A stretch of 64,000 bases of DNA from Latrodectus hesperus (Eukaryota > Arthropoda > Arachnida > Araneae > Theridiidae). The notes under the pieces are model-generated. The model did no database searches, was not told where the DNA came from, and worked only from the letters and a program-made list of their open reading frames with translations. Below are positions 41,316-53,553 of the stretch, one piece after another; position 1 is the stretch's first letter; every line of letters starts with the position of its first letter. The DNA is taken from positions 18,122,297-18,186,296 of the forward strand of contig CM075852.1 of the NCBI GenBank assembly GCA_037975125.1. The letters are read 5' to 3'. A program made the position numbers and the translations under genes.

Positions 41316-42422
41316 ATCATTCCTTGTACAATTAACGTTTTTTTCTAGATTACTATTTAGATACATCCAAATGATTGTTTTGTACTCAAGTTATAAACCT
41401 AGGTTTCATTAAATATTGCAACGTTGCAATATTTATTTTAGCACAGGAGTTGAACTTTTAAATTTTTTGTTACCATCTCATGCAAGTGTTCTCAACTTCA
41501 TATAAATTGTAAATGACCCATTGGTAATGCACATGTAAAATTAAAAATGAATTAATGTAATATAAATATTCATGTGAAATTAAATATACACGAATCTTTC
41601 AAAGCATGTTTCTATTTCATAATATGCCAAATGATAATCAAGATGGAGTGATTTTTCACAGCATCAATGTATTCCTTTCACGACACTTCTTGGTTGACCC
41701 TCCCGAACATTTTCACAGAAATTCTTATGATTGGGAAAATTCTTTAAGCCAGATATAAATTGCTTCCATTTATAATTTTCAAAACATCAATTTTATTTAA
41801 TGTGTGGCTACACTGTTCACATTAAATCTTGTTTAAAAACCATAAAAAAATAATTCACATGAAGTTCTTATGATATAACTCTATAATTAATTTTCACTTA
41901 TGTTTTCCAAAAACTTCCAGTAAATAGAAAAAAATTAATATTGAGTGATATTCAGTTCAGGGTCTAAACTCCCATCTAGTGTGTAAATACTTATTCTGAA
42001 TACAGACCTTTTTTTAAATAAGTGGTGCACCGTATCAACAACTTTTAACTTATCAGAAAAGCGCTTTAATTATGTGTATATAAAATTAAAGCATTTCAGA
42101 TTCTTTTCTGTGATTTTTCTTTTTGCTATATAAATCTTATACAAACTCTTGATTTCAACAACTTTTTAATTTATTCAATTTATTCCCACTTAAAAAGGCG
42201 CAAATTGAGGCTCATGGACCCAATGTACAATTTTTCACAAAGATAAATCATGAAGATATACATAATTTTTAAAGCATTTTGTTTGTTATAATTTACATTT
42301 GTATATTCAACTTACTTATATAATATTGCAGACGCCTTGAACACTGCGATACTCAGCGTTCAATTAATCAGGGATACGCAAGGCACCAAGGCAGACAGGC
42401 GCACCCTAACTGGAGTTCTAAG
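41316..42422. other. AT-rich non-coding DNA with a short palindrome
   Basis: Holds a perfect 26-base palindrome at 41410-41435 centred on AACGTT. The last ~90 bases (42330-42422) are GC-richer (CAAGGCACCAAGGCAGACAG) but show no frame or family. Confidence 0.45.
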
Positions 42423-42869
42423 CAGTGTTGCCAGAAAAATTTGATTAAAAGGAATAAGTTGACAGCTCAAAATGTAATAGATTTCATAGAAAAGTAAAAA
42501 AGAGTCCCGAGGTACCGGCAGTTTGTTTTTTTTTAAATTTATGTAAAGGGTAATTTTGTAAATTTCATAAAAACTCAAAATAGTAACAGATTTGGTGAGT
42601 AACGTAACAACGTAAAAGGACTGCTGAATAATAATAGAGGTATTATAATTATAATAGACTAGCAACGCTGGTGGTACGGCAATTTATGAAACGCGTTTAG
42701 GTACATAGTTGCCAGTTTGTTGTATTTTTCACCAAAGATTACATTAGTTTTTAAACTAGTAAACTATTATTATTGTAATGTAGGTACTGTATCGGTGGTC
42801 GGCCTATAAAAGCTGGATATTTCGCGGACCGGTAAATATTTCTTGCGGACCGGCGGTTGAGAAACACTG
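42423..42869. mobile_element. hAT-type MITE (447 bp)
   Basis: The left end is CAGTGTTGCCAG and the inverted right end CAGTGTTTCTCAACCG, the classic CAGTGNTTCTCAACC-type hAT terminus. The right half is rich in GCGGACCGG copies. Flanks are GTTCTAAG (42415-42422) on the left and TTCTAAAG (42870-42877) on the right, a near match for an 8-bp duplication; an exact GTTCTAAG recurs at 42883-42890. No coding capacity. Confidence 0.6.
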
Positions 42870-42906
42870 TTCTAAAGGGCTTGTTCTAAGAGAAGAGCTG
42901 ACTCAC

Positions 42907-43083
42907 ATCGTTTTGAGGGGTCGAATGCTGCCTTGCAGGGCTGGCTGCCTTGACCCCTGAGGAGAAGGGCGTCACCTCCCTTGATTTCGACTGACTGCCA
43001 TCATCCATCATTCCAACGAATTTACCTTTGTCCAGAGCTAGAGAAAGAGAAGGGCTGGCTAAATTGATCCCTGAAATTGACAT
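42907..43083 (-). CDS. Likely host exon, Ser/Pro-rich, unidentified gene
   Basis: 177 bp (59 codons) bounded on the minus strand by acceptor TTATTTCAG|ATG and strong donor GAT|GTGAGT, both phase 0. The product reads MSISGINLASPSLSLALDKG, then KFVGMMDDGSQSKSREVTPF and SSGVKAASPARQ, a Ser/Pro-rich, probably disordered segment with SREVTP and ASPAR phospho-site-like motifs. Composition is near half GC in an AT-rich neighbourhood, and the frame is undamaged. The ATG at the exon start could be an initiator or an internal Met. Neighbouring exons were not found. The hAT MITE lies 37 bp past the donor, in the intron. Family not recognised. Confidence 0.5.
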
Positions 43084-44084
43084 CTGAAATAACCATTGAT
43101 GACTTACTCATGCATCGAAGAGGAATTGGCTCCCAGGTGTTTCTAACCAAAATATTTATTTGTTACTTTTAAGTTAAATTTTTTTAAACCAGAGTGAAAA
43201 AAATACAAATGTCTCTAAAATATTGAGCAAATTTACAATTATTATTTAATAAATCCTCAAAAAAATTATTATAAATGTTTAAATTTGAATTATGTAATCA
43301 ATATGAAAACATATTTACCTATTAGCTTCAATTTGTCATAATTTTTTAACTATTAACCATTTTTCTTTTTGTTCAGCTTGACATTTTCCCTTTTAAAAAA
43401 TATGTCCCCATAAAATTTGCGAAAAATAATGTCCATTTGTCTCTTTTTTTTTTCCATCCATAGTTTTGTTGAAATAGTAAGTCCTTCAGCAGAAACTAAA
43501 ATAATCCACTTGGAATAATCAGGCATCTCGACCGCATTTTTGATATATTTCCAAATAAATTATGCTTAATTTCATAGGCACAGAAACCGTAGTTTCTTCA
43601 AACGGAGTATTATCACAATTTGGATTGGAAGAGTCAAATTCATTTTTCCAAGATAATGGTAAAAGATTAATTACGAGTTCAAGATTTAATTCATCATTTT
43701 GAAAATAAAAAAAAATTTATAATTTCTTGACGTTTTTTACATTAAAGCACATTCTAACATTTCATTCGTTAAATAAACTTCTTGTCCACTTCTTTAAGAG
43801 TTTACTTTCATTGACAAATTAAGTAATTTATTTGAGAGCAATGTGTTTTTTAAACAAATAATTACTTCAGAAGAGAAAAAATGAATCTCGCATCTTGAGT
43901 TAAATCTATTTCTTAAAATATAAGTTACATATTTATATATAGATTTCAAGTCTTCATATAATCCATAACGAGAATGAATTGAAACAATAATGCCTTTCTT
44001 CAGAAAGGCAATATTGTTAAATTGGGAAAAACGTAAAACCGATTTTTTCTTCAAATACACGTAAATTAAAAATGTCCTCCTTGA
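43084..44084 (-). pseudogene. Degraded coding-like stretch, unidentified
   Basis: On the minus strand 44060-43794 is open (SVLRFSQFNNIAFLKKGIIV, then NSRCEIHFFSSEVIICLKN). After stops and shifts a second readable piece at about 43700-43520 gives NDELNLELVINLLPLSWKNE and NPNCDNTPFEETTVSVPMK. Residue mix is less random than usual for this AT-rich DNA. Likely an old transposon gene or decayed exon. The 43090-43360 part is empty. Confidence 0.25.
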
Positions 44085-44088
44085 TTAT

Positions 44089-44902
44089 CCCTTTAGCGGT
44101 TAGGGAAAGTAGCAGTTTTCGCTTACTTAATTCGCGCTGTTCTGCGACTTAACAGCAGTCGAAATTCGCAGCTGTTTTCCTCCGCCGTTCTTCCGAAAAT
44201 GTCACCCTTTTGTGGCGATGGGGTGGATAGCTCACCTCGCGCGTTTTATAAAATTCTTAAAGTACTTTTAATACATAAATACCAGTTTTTAAGTACTTTA
44301 AAATAATTAATAAATGATAATTTGTAAATAGTAAATTATAAATGATAATAACCAATTTTATAAATAATAATCGTTAAATATAAATACAAGTTTATACAAA
44401 TATTAAATTGAAAAGTCTAAATAAATACAACTAATGTAAAACACTAATGTTGATATATTATGAACAAAGTCGTCGTCAGATTCAAAACTAGATAAACTTT
44501 CTGTATCACAATCATAATCATCGTCATAATCAATATCATTTAACTTTCGCTTTTGAGCCATTTTTCTTTACAAACACTCAAAATACCACGCCAAAATGGC
44601 TATACAAACAACAATGTAAAAATATAAACAACTTCAATCATTATGAAAAGAAATTCATGGAATCCGTTATTTGTAGACAGTAAAACTAACTAAATTTGCG
44701 AGTAGGATTCGTTTGTAACATTATCAATGCAAAATAATATTGGCGAACGAGCTCAGCTCGTCAGCGCGCATTGGGGGAAAATTTAACTAGCGAACCGTTT
44801 CTAACCTTTCGGCCGAAAACACGCTGACGAGCGGAACTCGTTTGCGCGCATTATGAAGCACGATTCGATTGCGAGCTCAGTTCGTTCATAACCATCAAAG
44901 GG
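44089..44902 (-). mobile_element. Deletion-derived piggyBac element (814 bp), TTAT target duplication
   Basis: The left end is CCCTTTAGCGGTTAGGG and the inverted right end CCCTTTGATGGTTATGA (13 of 17 matched). TTAT lies at 44085-44088 and at 44903-44906. This variant of the usual TTAA site is duplicated exactly. Near the right end are palindromes ACGAGCTCAGCTCGT (about 44747-44761) and CGAGCTCAGTTCG (about 44872-44884). A minus-strand transposase start lies inside; the rest of the gene is deleted. Both ends are GC-rich while the middle is AT-rich. Confidence 0.75.
44403..44561 (-). pseudogene. piggyBac transposase N-terminus, truncated
   Basis: ATG at 44561-44559 gives MAQKRKLNDIDYDDDYDCDT, then ESLSSFESDDDFVHN, an acidic D/S-rich N-terminus like those of piggyBac transposases. 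It then runs into unrelated AT-rich sequence and ends at TAA (44405-44403), 52 codons. Location inside piggyBac-type termini supports the identity. The deletion removed all catalytic parts. The 5' leader (44562-44900) includes the subterminal palindromes. Confidence 0.65.
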
Positions 44903-44906
44903 TTAT

Positions 44907-44909
<3 letters not shown>

Positions 44910-44942
<33 letters not shown>
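44910..44942. repeat. Poly(T) tract, 33 bases
   Basis: A pure T run starting four bases after the right TTAT of the piggyBac. It could be the A-tail of a minus-strand retroposed sequence, but no poly(A) signal or body is recognised beside it. Confidence 0.9.
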
Positions 44943-44944
<2 letters not shown>

Positions 44945-47045
44945 CATTAAAGTATTGTTACACTCCAAAAGCACCTTTTAAAGGCTTGTTACTGGGAGGA
45001 ATATTGGTACGGAATTGTTCATAATATTAAAATAAATCAAATAATAAATATTATCTGCTTTAGTGCTGCTAGTGAAATGCATTATTGCGTTTGTAGTAGT
45101 TTTTGAAAATAGTCTTTTCAGGTGCAATCTTTTGTCTTTAGTTTCCTTTAATAGTTAAAAGTTGCTGCTTCAGTTTATGAAAAATTTTTATTTCACCGAT
45201 ATCTTTATTTAATACCTTATATAAGATTCCAGAATTTATTATGACATATTTGCACCCATTCCTTCGAAAGTATTTGATTTTCTTGTGGAAATCGTTTAAA
45301 TATTATGTGCTTTCTTTAATATTTTAATATCTATTTGAACATGTAGGAACAGAACATGATGTAACGTTTTCCTTTTTTAAATAACTCTTTTTTAAAATTA
45401 AAATATTTACATAGAAAAAGGCAAAATGAATGAGAAAGTACCAATCAAACACAGGCTAGCATAGATAATCAGGGCTAGGGAAAAGAGTTAGAGAGAGAGA
45501 AATATTTCCATCACACAAAGCAAAGTTAATAAAATAATCTCTTTCCCTAGACCTGCCGGGCATGCATCAGAATTTCACCAAATTTCTAATGTAATGCGGT
45601 AACTGATTTGTGTTGGCGCTTTTGGAGCAGCCAACATGTTTTTAATTCTGTTTTGTTTCCACAATTCACTTAAATTTGTTATTTACAATTTCTTTTTCTT
45701 CTGTCGTCGAATCTATTATTGTGTTTATCTTTCTACGATCACGTTTTTATATCAAGGGCCATTCAAGAAAATAAAATACTAGTCATTATGAATTAAATAA
45801 TAAAATTGTATTCAACCTCCTCTAAGCAATAATAATTAAAACTGTTATTTTTTATACGAAAACGAACATTATAATACAAAAATAAAAAGTAAATACAAAT
45901 ATTATGAATGCAGAAAATAATATCATAGTATTAAATTAAATATATCAAAATTTTGGAACAAATAAACATTAGCCTACATTTTTATATTTTTTCTTATATT
46001 AAATGAGATCAATAAAACGCATATAAGTCTTAGGTAGAAATATATTTATTCGAAATTTATAATTTATTTTAAATCAATTCTTTAACGAGATAATAAGCTT
46101 TTCGGAATATGCTTAATTGGAAATAAATAAATGAAATATTTTTAAATTCTCTTAAATAGACCATTCTAGAAAATCATTTGAGAATCAGAGATTGGGATAA
46201 GTATGTAACAGTTTAAACTTACGTAATTTCTGCTATCAAAATGTTTCTGAATTTAGCCATGAAATGGTAATTTAAAATACATATTTTCATAAAGGGTTTT
46301 GGAAGGAAATATCCATTAAACATCTATTAAAAAATCATTAATTCCATTAAACATCATAAATGAATTTTAGGTGTCTATTACAATTCCATTACAGATTAAC
46401 AAATACATTTCCTGTGGTAGACGGAATTATCCAATTTCACTTTACCACTAGACGTCTTTTGATAAAAGTGTATAGATAAAAATTAAACCTCCATCATTGT
46501 TTTAATCAAAGTGCATACTTTTATATTAATGAAAAAAACTGTGGTATTACTTCTATTTTGTTATTTATTTAATATAACATAACGCAAAATCTTTTAAAAT
46601 TGAAGAGGTTTCGTCTTCAGGGATGACTTTTATATAATGTGGGCCATATGTATGTGGAACATTCCTGGACACAAGTGCATGAAAAAGATTTGGAGATAAA
46701 TGTTGCTCTAATTAAGACAAAAACAAAACGTTTACCTCGAAAATTTCATTAAGGACTGGGATTATACTCGCAAACTTCCAGCCGGAAGAACATAGTCATG
46801 ATTTGATATACTGTACAATTTTATCATGCTTGGAAAAAGTATGCTTGCAAGCTTATGATGCAAGTAAATGTAATGGAATGCAAAGAATTCTCCACAAGTT
46901 TAATTTTTGGTTTATTAGTCCTTAATCTTGAAATATCTTAACAATCACCCTAGCAAATATAAATCATTTTATAATTATTGTGTCATGTCAAGAAAAAAAT
47001 TCCAGTTAAGAATCAGTTCCAGTTTTTTCATATGAGAGGTTTTCA
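44943..47045. other. AT-rich non-coding DNA
   Basis: A GC-richer patch at 45470-45650 contains the inverted repeat GTTGGC/GCCAAC. No gene recognised. Confidence 0.45.
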
Positions 47046-48099
47046 TCTAATATATAAAATTCTCGTGTCACAGTTTTCGTTGCCATACTCCTCCGAAACG
47101 GCTTGACCGATTTTGATGAAATTTTTGTGCTTATCCGGTATCTATGAGAATCGGTCAACATCTATTTTTCATCCCCCTAAATGTTAGGGGTAGTACAACC
47201 CTAAATTTTTTTTATTTTTTGGTTAGTTCTGTAAGTTCCTAATAGATGGCGGTTTAGCATCTAAGTTGCACAGGTATTCGGCAGATGGCGACGTGCTTAT
47301 TTTTCTAGATTATACCATCTTCGAGAAAATTAACGTGCGCGGGCAAGCGCGTGGTTAAATATAGAATTTACATATGTTTTCATGATGTATAATGATACTA
47401 TAACAATTTTTCGTGAATCATTTTCATAATTATACTTTGTATTGTGTTATTATTGTGCAGTATTCAGTTTGAATATTTTTAATATTATAAATAGTAAAAT
47501 AAAATTTTATTTATTACTGTTTTTCTCTACTAATTTTCATACCACCTTGAAAATATGTAAGTATTTCTTGATAGCCTTTTATTATTTTTTATTTTTATTT
47601 TATAATTTGATAATTATTAATTTATTCAGTAGAACATTTTGATCTAATTTATTTATTCAAATGATAAATTCTTTTAATTTTTTTATTTCAGTATAATGCC
47701 GCGGAAAAAATTTTTAGTTTTAATATAATTTAAAATTAAAATAATAATAGTTCGATGTCAATGTTATCTACCTCATTTATAACAATTTATTTTTAGATGT
47801 CTTTAATTTATATAGTATATTTTATAAGTAAGTCACTGATTACAAACTATAATTTAATATAAGATGAATAAAATGTAAATTCAGAAAGTATATGTTGATT
47901 TGTGCTTAATTTCAAAATTTCGATACTTTACCTATTACTATTAAATTTTGGGAAACGTTTTATTTTTAATCTCCTATGAATGAACCTATTCTAAATTTTT
48001 TTAGAAAATATTAATTTGATTGAACCCAAGAATTAGTAAAAAATTGATTCAATGTATTTTAAAAACTCAGCCAATGCAACGCGTGGCTGGGTCAGCTTG
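47046..48099 (+). mobile_element. Non-autonomous Helitron (1,054 bp)
   Basis: Starts TCTAATATATAAAATTCTCG and continues with CTCCGAAACGGCTTGACCG and ATTTTGATGAAATTTTTG, a leader common to arthropod Helitrons. It ends with a hairpin of perfect 6-bp stem CAGCCA (48068-48073) / TGGCTG (48084-48089) with a 10-base loop, then GGTCAG and CTTG (48096-48099), a one-base change from the usual CTAG. The flanks are A at 47045 and T at 48100, the A|T insertion rule of Helitrons, with no target duplication. No Rep or helicase coding inside. Confidence 0.85.
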
Positions 48100-50082
48100 T
48101 TTTAGTATAAAATTATTTACTAAATTATTTATCTTAAGGTTATATGGTAATTTTTGAATCCATTAATTCGGGTAGATTACAAAAGAGTAAACTCGTGAAA
48201 TAAACTTAATTAATTTTGTGAATACACCAAGATTCACAATGCCTTTTATGAGTCTTAATTGTTATACAGAGGTTGTCTAATTCAAGTCGCATGCTAATGA
48301 AAGTGGTAACAATAATATTAACAAAAGAGCTAAGTTTTTTTTTAATTCAAAATAAAAAACGTCCAATGAATATTATTTCTACTGGACTCCTACAAATTTG
48401 ATAATTATTTAAAAATTTAAAACAATTTTTTTTAACAAATTTAAATTAATTTTAAAAAATTTGTTGAAATTTTAGTGTTTTGAAATATTATTCGAAGTAC
48501 TATTTAATTTCTCATTAGAGATTAAATAATTTTATTTAACAAGCAATATTTCGTTAAAATGTTTATTTTTCTTTTATAATAAAAAATGTGAAAATTTAAT
48601 CTTATTTTGATTAAAATAACATTATAAAAAAATTACTCGCAAAAAAGAAAATTTCCTAAAACTGAAATTTTAACGAAAACTTATACGAATTTAAATGTGC
48701 TAATAGCATCCGAAAAATCAGATTTTATTAAATTTATCATAAAGCGATATAGAAAGATCAATTTCGCTTGTTATTGAGACTTTGTGAAATTATTGGCTAT
48801 CATCCCAAAATAAAAATCAAAAACGCCTTGTGTGTGTATTTTTTTTATATATTTTTTTTATCTTAGGATTTATTGTAACCTTTTAGTAAAGAATCGCATT
48901 ATACTTGTGAGACAATTTCTGCTGTAACGTGCTTTCCTATTAGAGGTTTCCTTTATCCAAAACGTTGTGTCCGACACCAGACTGACTTTCAACGAAAAAG
49001 GGGAAATTTTTCTCAAAATAGCATTGCAGTATGACGCGAAGGGTCTTCCTAGAGCCCCATGAGATTTCCGCTGTCCAAATCTCGGTGACCATAATGTATC
49101 TCTATGGAGTTTTTTGCTAATTGCCTTGAGAAATAAAGGAATTTAAAGTAAATTTTTCAGAATTTTTTACTAACAAACGTCTGACAAAGGCCATAAGATT
49201 GTTTTGTGTGAGTCATTAAATAATGAAAACGGCAATGTTTAAACCATTTATAGTCGAAACTATTTTATGATGCTTACAGCTTGCTACTTTTTCTTTAAAA
49301 TCGCCCTTTTGGCACAGTCTGGGTTTGCTTATTTTGATTAAGAAACTTACGTGTTAAAAAGTAATATCACTATTCTTAAGATAAATCATATTTTTACTGG
49401 TAAAGCTTATTTAAAATGTAATTAAGTTTAAAATTATAACATCTTATTACATAGTATCTTGTTCGAAGTATATTCGAAGTATACTTGTTCGAAGTATAAA
49501 TTTATTTATATCTGAATTACAGAGTTTGTACACTAATTTTGTTATGTTTTTAAATTTTGTACTTTTCCACCACCATAAATTTAACAAATTTAATAAAAAT
49601 AAAATGAAATAAATGGCTTACGAAAATGCAGAACTTTAAAATTTATTTTAGATTATATTATTTGTGTTAAGTATATATTACTCTCAAATTATATGTTGGA
49701 AGTACATATTACTTACTAGCTAGTAATAATATATACTTACAATATGTAAGGAAATGTTATTTTTTTGTTTTTGATTGTTATTATGTATGTGAAAATTATT
49801 GTTATATAATATTTACAGTATAATAAAATTTAATTAAAAATAGTATCTCTCTACTGTCCTTTTTTTATAATATATGAAGGTATATATTATTTATGTAAGT
49901 TATGACATAGGTTTACATATTGTAAGTATGTATTAATGCTTGTCAGTAATATACTAATATACCTACTATAATAAATTGCTTACCATGTACAAAAAAGTTT
50001 TTTTTTTAAATTTCTGATATTGTTTTTTTCATTAGTAAAACACAATTTAATTAAATTCTTAAAAAATTATTAAGAATAGTTT
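48100..50082. other. AT-rich non-coding DNA
   Basis: A GC-richer segment at about 48930-49100 (GTCCGACACCAGACTGAC, CCTAGAGCCCCATGAG) looks like an old repeat with no open frame. The rest is featureless. Confidence 0.4.
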
Positions 50083-50880
50083 TTGCACATTACAATCCTT
50101 TTTAAAACTTATTACGGATGGAAATATTACTTTAGAAACGTATCAAACAAAGAAAACAAGTTTTTCAGATGTAAACTAATGTATGGAAGAATGTTCCGTC
50201 ATACGAAGTCTTATGGCAACCATAGTGTTTGTAACAGATCGGGATGTCTATGCGTCAGCTCCCCTTTTCAGGAGCCTTAGGTCTTCTTTGAAACGAAATA
50301 ATAGGGATCGAAAACTATTTACTTCCAAATTTAACACGCCTCAATTTGAAACAGATGTTTTTGACCATCATCGTTTTCAGAAAAAGTCTTGGAAATCATT
50401 CAGGTGTGGCAAAGGCAGGCGTGGCATTCAGGGTATCAGTCTAACAAAAACTCTTGGGAAACCTTAAAGTGTAAGAACAGCAAACAGAAGAAATAGTTTT
50501 TCCCATGCCAATTCTAAAGACATGATAGTGAATGGGTTTTCACCAGATAAGAAGATGCTACAAATGCAAGTCAAAATGATACATGGACACAGAGAACTTT
50601 ACTGCGTGTGTCTAAATGCAAAAGAAAAGGCTTTGGGAAAAAGAAAGCTACACTATCAATCAATAGCGAACAGAATATTCTTAAGGGATAATTAGATGTC
50701 CCAAACGCGGTCTTATTCTTAAAGAAATGTCTTTGAGTTTGAAATGGGATATTGTCTGGCCACTAGAAATTCGAACAAAAGAAGCGACTGTTATCGATCA
50801 ATTGTCAGGGTTCCAGAAATATTCTACTAAAAGAAAGAAATTTTTAAATATACATCTTGTTTCTTTAAAAGAATAAAAAA
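50083..50880 (+). pseudogene. Possible decayed coding sequence, unidentified
   Basis: This block is GC-richer than its surroundings and one frame (50183-50464) is open, reading APLFRSLRSSLKRNNRDRK, then VFDHHRFQKKSWKSFRCGKG. After a TAA the same frame continues to about 50690 through NSKDMIVNGFSPDKKMLQMQ and HRELYCVCLNAKEKALGKRK before more stops. This pattern of long open stretches joined across single stops suggests a dead gene, host or transposon. No family motif recognised. Confidence 0.3.
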
Positions 50881-51631
50881 ACAGGAAATATATGTTAATG
50901 ATTAATAGACATCCTTTATAGATTTTGCAATTTTTGAAAGTACAAAGAATTTTTAAAAATTATTGTTTGATCTATATTGACAGCATAATATTAATCTTAA
51001 TATTTTGATATATCAGAAGAAATTTGATATCAGAGTTACTTTTTAAAGAGAAATTTTCATTAATGCTACTGGTTACAAATTTAGTTTATTTATACTCGCA
51101 AGTCAAAAAATTTATATAAGCGATTTCAATAACACTGTGGGTATGGTGACTATCTTTAAACTGAGAGTTAACTAAAGTGTATAAATGTAAAGTATATGTA
51201 ATGAAACATTTTTTAAAATTGAAAAGAATACTCATTTAGTTAATGATATAATATGAATGATTTAAATTTGGGACAATTATTGGTAAAACGGCATAAATTT
51301 ATTTCATCAATTCTTATGAAATAGTATAAACTTATAGAAATGAGATAAAAGATTATTCTCTTGATGCTTTTTTACTAGAATAAAAGAAAATTTTAAATGT
51401 AAGTAATGTTATAATTATTAGTATTATGAGAAAATGCGATTCTGAAAGCAATGTCCAATATCAAAATCTCTGGTACAGAATTTTAACTCACATTAAAAAT
51501 TTATGATATTAAAATGTCAAATAAATAACAGTGTTTCCAACACACTCAAAAAATTTAAAAAGAAATCTGAATTTGGTAATTTCCAACTCAATTAATTTAC
51601 GAAACAATAGTATAATAATCATATTTTAAAA
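50881..51631. other. AT-rich non-coding DNA
   Basis: Nothing recognised. Confidence 0.5.
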
Positions 51632-51889
51632 TTACATAAATTTGTTATCGAAATAGTTTGTATATTTAAGAATTTCGCCAACATGAGCGATAAACGTCTT
51701 ATGACTGGCTGCCTTTGACAAGGAATAAGCATATCTAGACTCGTCTAGAATATTCGTTTTTGAGAAAAGTATTTTAGTCGTCTCAGGCATATCACCATTG
51801 TTTATGGTTAGAAGGCGTGAAACCAACAATAGTTTACCATGAATGGCTACACGTCTTCTTTGACTTCTGTGACCGTACTCATCATCCAT
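51632..51889 (-). CDS. Possible short coding sequence or retro-pseudogene, unidentified
   Basis: ATG at 51889-51887 opens an 85-codon frame ending TAA: MDDEYGHRSQRRRVAIHGKL, then SRLLTINNGDMPETTKILFS and YSLSKAASHKTFIAHVGEI. Residue composition is protein-like and composition is GC-richer than the flanks. No splice sites or neighbouring exons are clear. It may be a fragment of a transposon or a processed pseudogene; I cannot name a family. Confidence 0.35.
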   Translation of the reverse strand: MDDEYGHRSQRRRVAIHGKLLLVSRLLTINNGDMPETTKILFSKTNILDESRYAYSLSKAASHKTFIAHVGEILKYTNYFDNKFM

Positions 51890-53185
51890 TTTAGAATTCT
51901 CTGGCTACTTCTTTGAAAACTGAGAAGAATAAATTGAAACGTGGTCAATTGGCTATACTGTTTGAGACCCTGAAGTTATCTTTTGAAGCAGCTATCTTTT
52001 TCAAGTTCCTTTTGTATGACTTGACATTTATTGATTAGAGTCTATAGCTGCTGGATTTCTCGTGGCTAATCCACATTTGGACTTGAATCTATTCTGATAA
52101 TTAGCCTTTTTAAAAACTTCTATTGTTAAACTGTTAATTAAATCTTTGGATTGCTTCTGACATGCATAAATTTATGAGACCCAATCTCATATAATCATTA
52201 ATAGCCATTAACTAACCACTAATTCCTGACTCATAGCCTTTCAATATCATTATTTTGATAACATTTTAAACCTGACCAAAGAAAAAGGAATGTTTCATGA
52301 CAAATGGAAAATACCATTAAACATTACTAATTCGAACGTACATTGAAGGTTTAAAAAATTTGTAATAAGTTCAGATAATAATTTCATAAAATGGTCCCTT
52401 TAAATACAACAAGGCATAAAAATGGGGAGCTGGAAATCATTTTTTGAAAATATAAATTTATTTATTCAGCCAGAAATATAATTTATAAAATTGATGTACA
52501 AATTATATCTTAATTATGATCAATATAAGCATTTAAATAGACCCGTCATTTTTCAATGATGTAATTTAGTTTAGCATTTTTTTCACAAAAATTGAAATCA
52601 ATTATGTGGAATATAAATATTTTTGCCAAAAATTACAGGTTACAAAAGGTATGCATCTCTGTAATCATCTTATTCGAATTTTTTTTTAAATTTTCTCCAT
52701 GAATGTGATTTCAATTTTAATGACTGAAAAATGTGGATAATAATTCTAATCCTAAGACATTTTCATCGAAATAAAGATACATTATTCATACATTAAAATT
52801 TATTTTTTATGATGCACGTTACTTATATTTTTTCAAGCATTAGTCGAAAGAGATTACGTCGATTTTTTTACAAAGCTTCTGAGAAAGCTTTTATACATAA
52901 TTTAATTAAATTATGTATCAAAACTAATTAATTTGATTAAATTTAAAGGTTATTTTTTCAAAAATATAAGCATTAATATAAAAGTTAAGACTTCTAAAAC
53001 TATAACTGAAAAACTATATAAATATAAATAAGTGATAATGTTGTTCTATTGATGAATCTTTCATACCGGTAAAATAGAAATTTATTTCATGGAAATTCAT
53101 AAATTTTCAAAAGGATCTTTAGTTTGTTTAAGAGTAATAGATAAACTTGAGTTTTCTTTTAATGATATATTTTGTTTTCCCAAGT
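51890..53185. other. AT-rich non-coding DNA
   Basis: Contains a perfect 26-base AT palindrome at 52893-52918. No gene seen. Confidence 0.5.
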
Positions 53186-53553
53186 ATGTGAGAATCGCCC
53201 CATTCAAATACTCTTAACTACTTCTATATCAATGGCAAGCTGTGAACTTTCATTCAGCAAATTAAAATTAATTTTGACGTATTTACGATTTACCTGAGTC
53301 AAAAGTGTTAACATTTTTAACTATAGAAAAAAAATTGAACTGATCAACTTTCATGAAATAATTAATTATTTCGCTTCAGCAAAGGGTAGAAAAATGTATC
53401 TATTGTATTATATTATGATTGTAAATTACTTCTACTTATATCTACTATATTGAATTATTTCATGTTGAAAAAAATGTTTCTTAATATAATTGCATACATA
53501 AAAATCTTTTTAATATATTCTAAATCACGAACGTCCGATTATTCCTTCTACAC
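53186..53553 (+). repeat. Left ~370-bp direct repeat flanking a LINE
   Basis: Starts ATGTGAGAATCGCCCC and ends TTCCTTCTACAC. It aligns end to end with 54451-54830 with a few percent substitutions and small indels. Its own sequence is AT-rich single-copy-like DNA without open frame or LTR features (no TG...CA ends). Confidence 0.9.

Noticed and set aside
52893..52918. 26-base palindrome
   Set aside because: Pure AT-rich sequence; short palindromes like this are expected by chance in such DNA.
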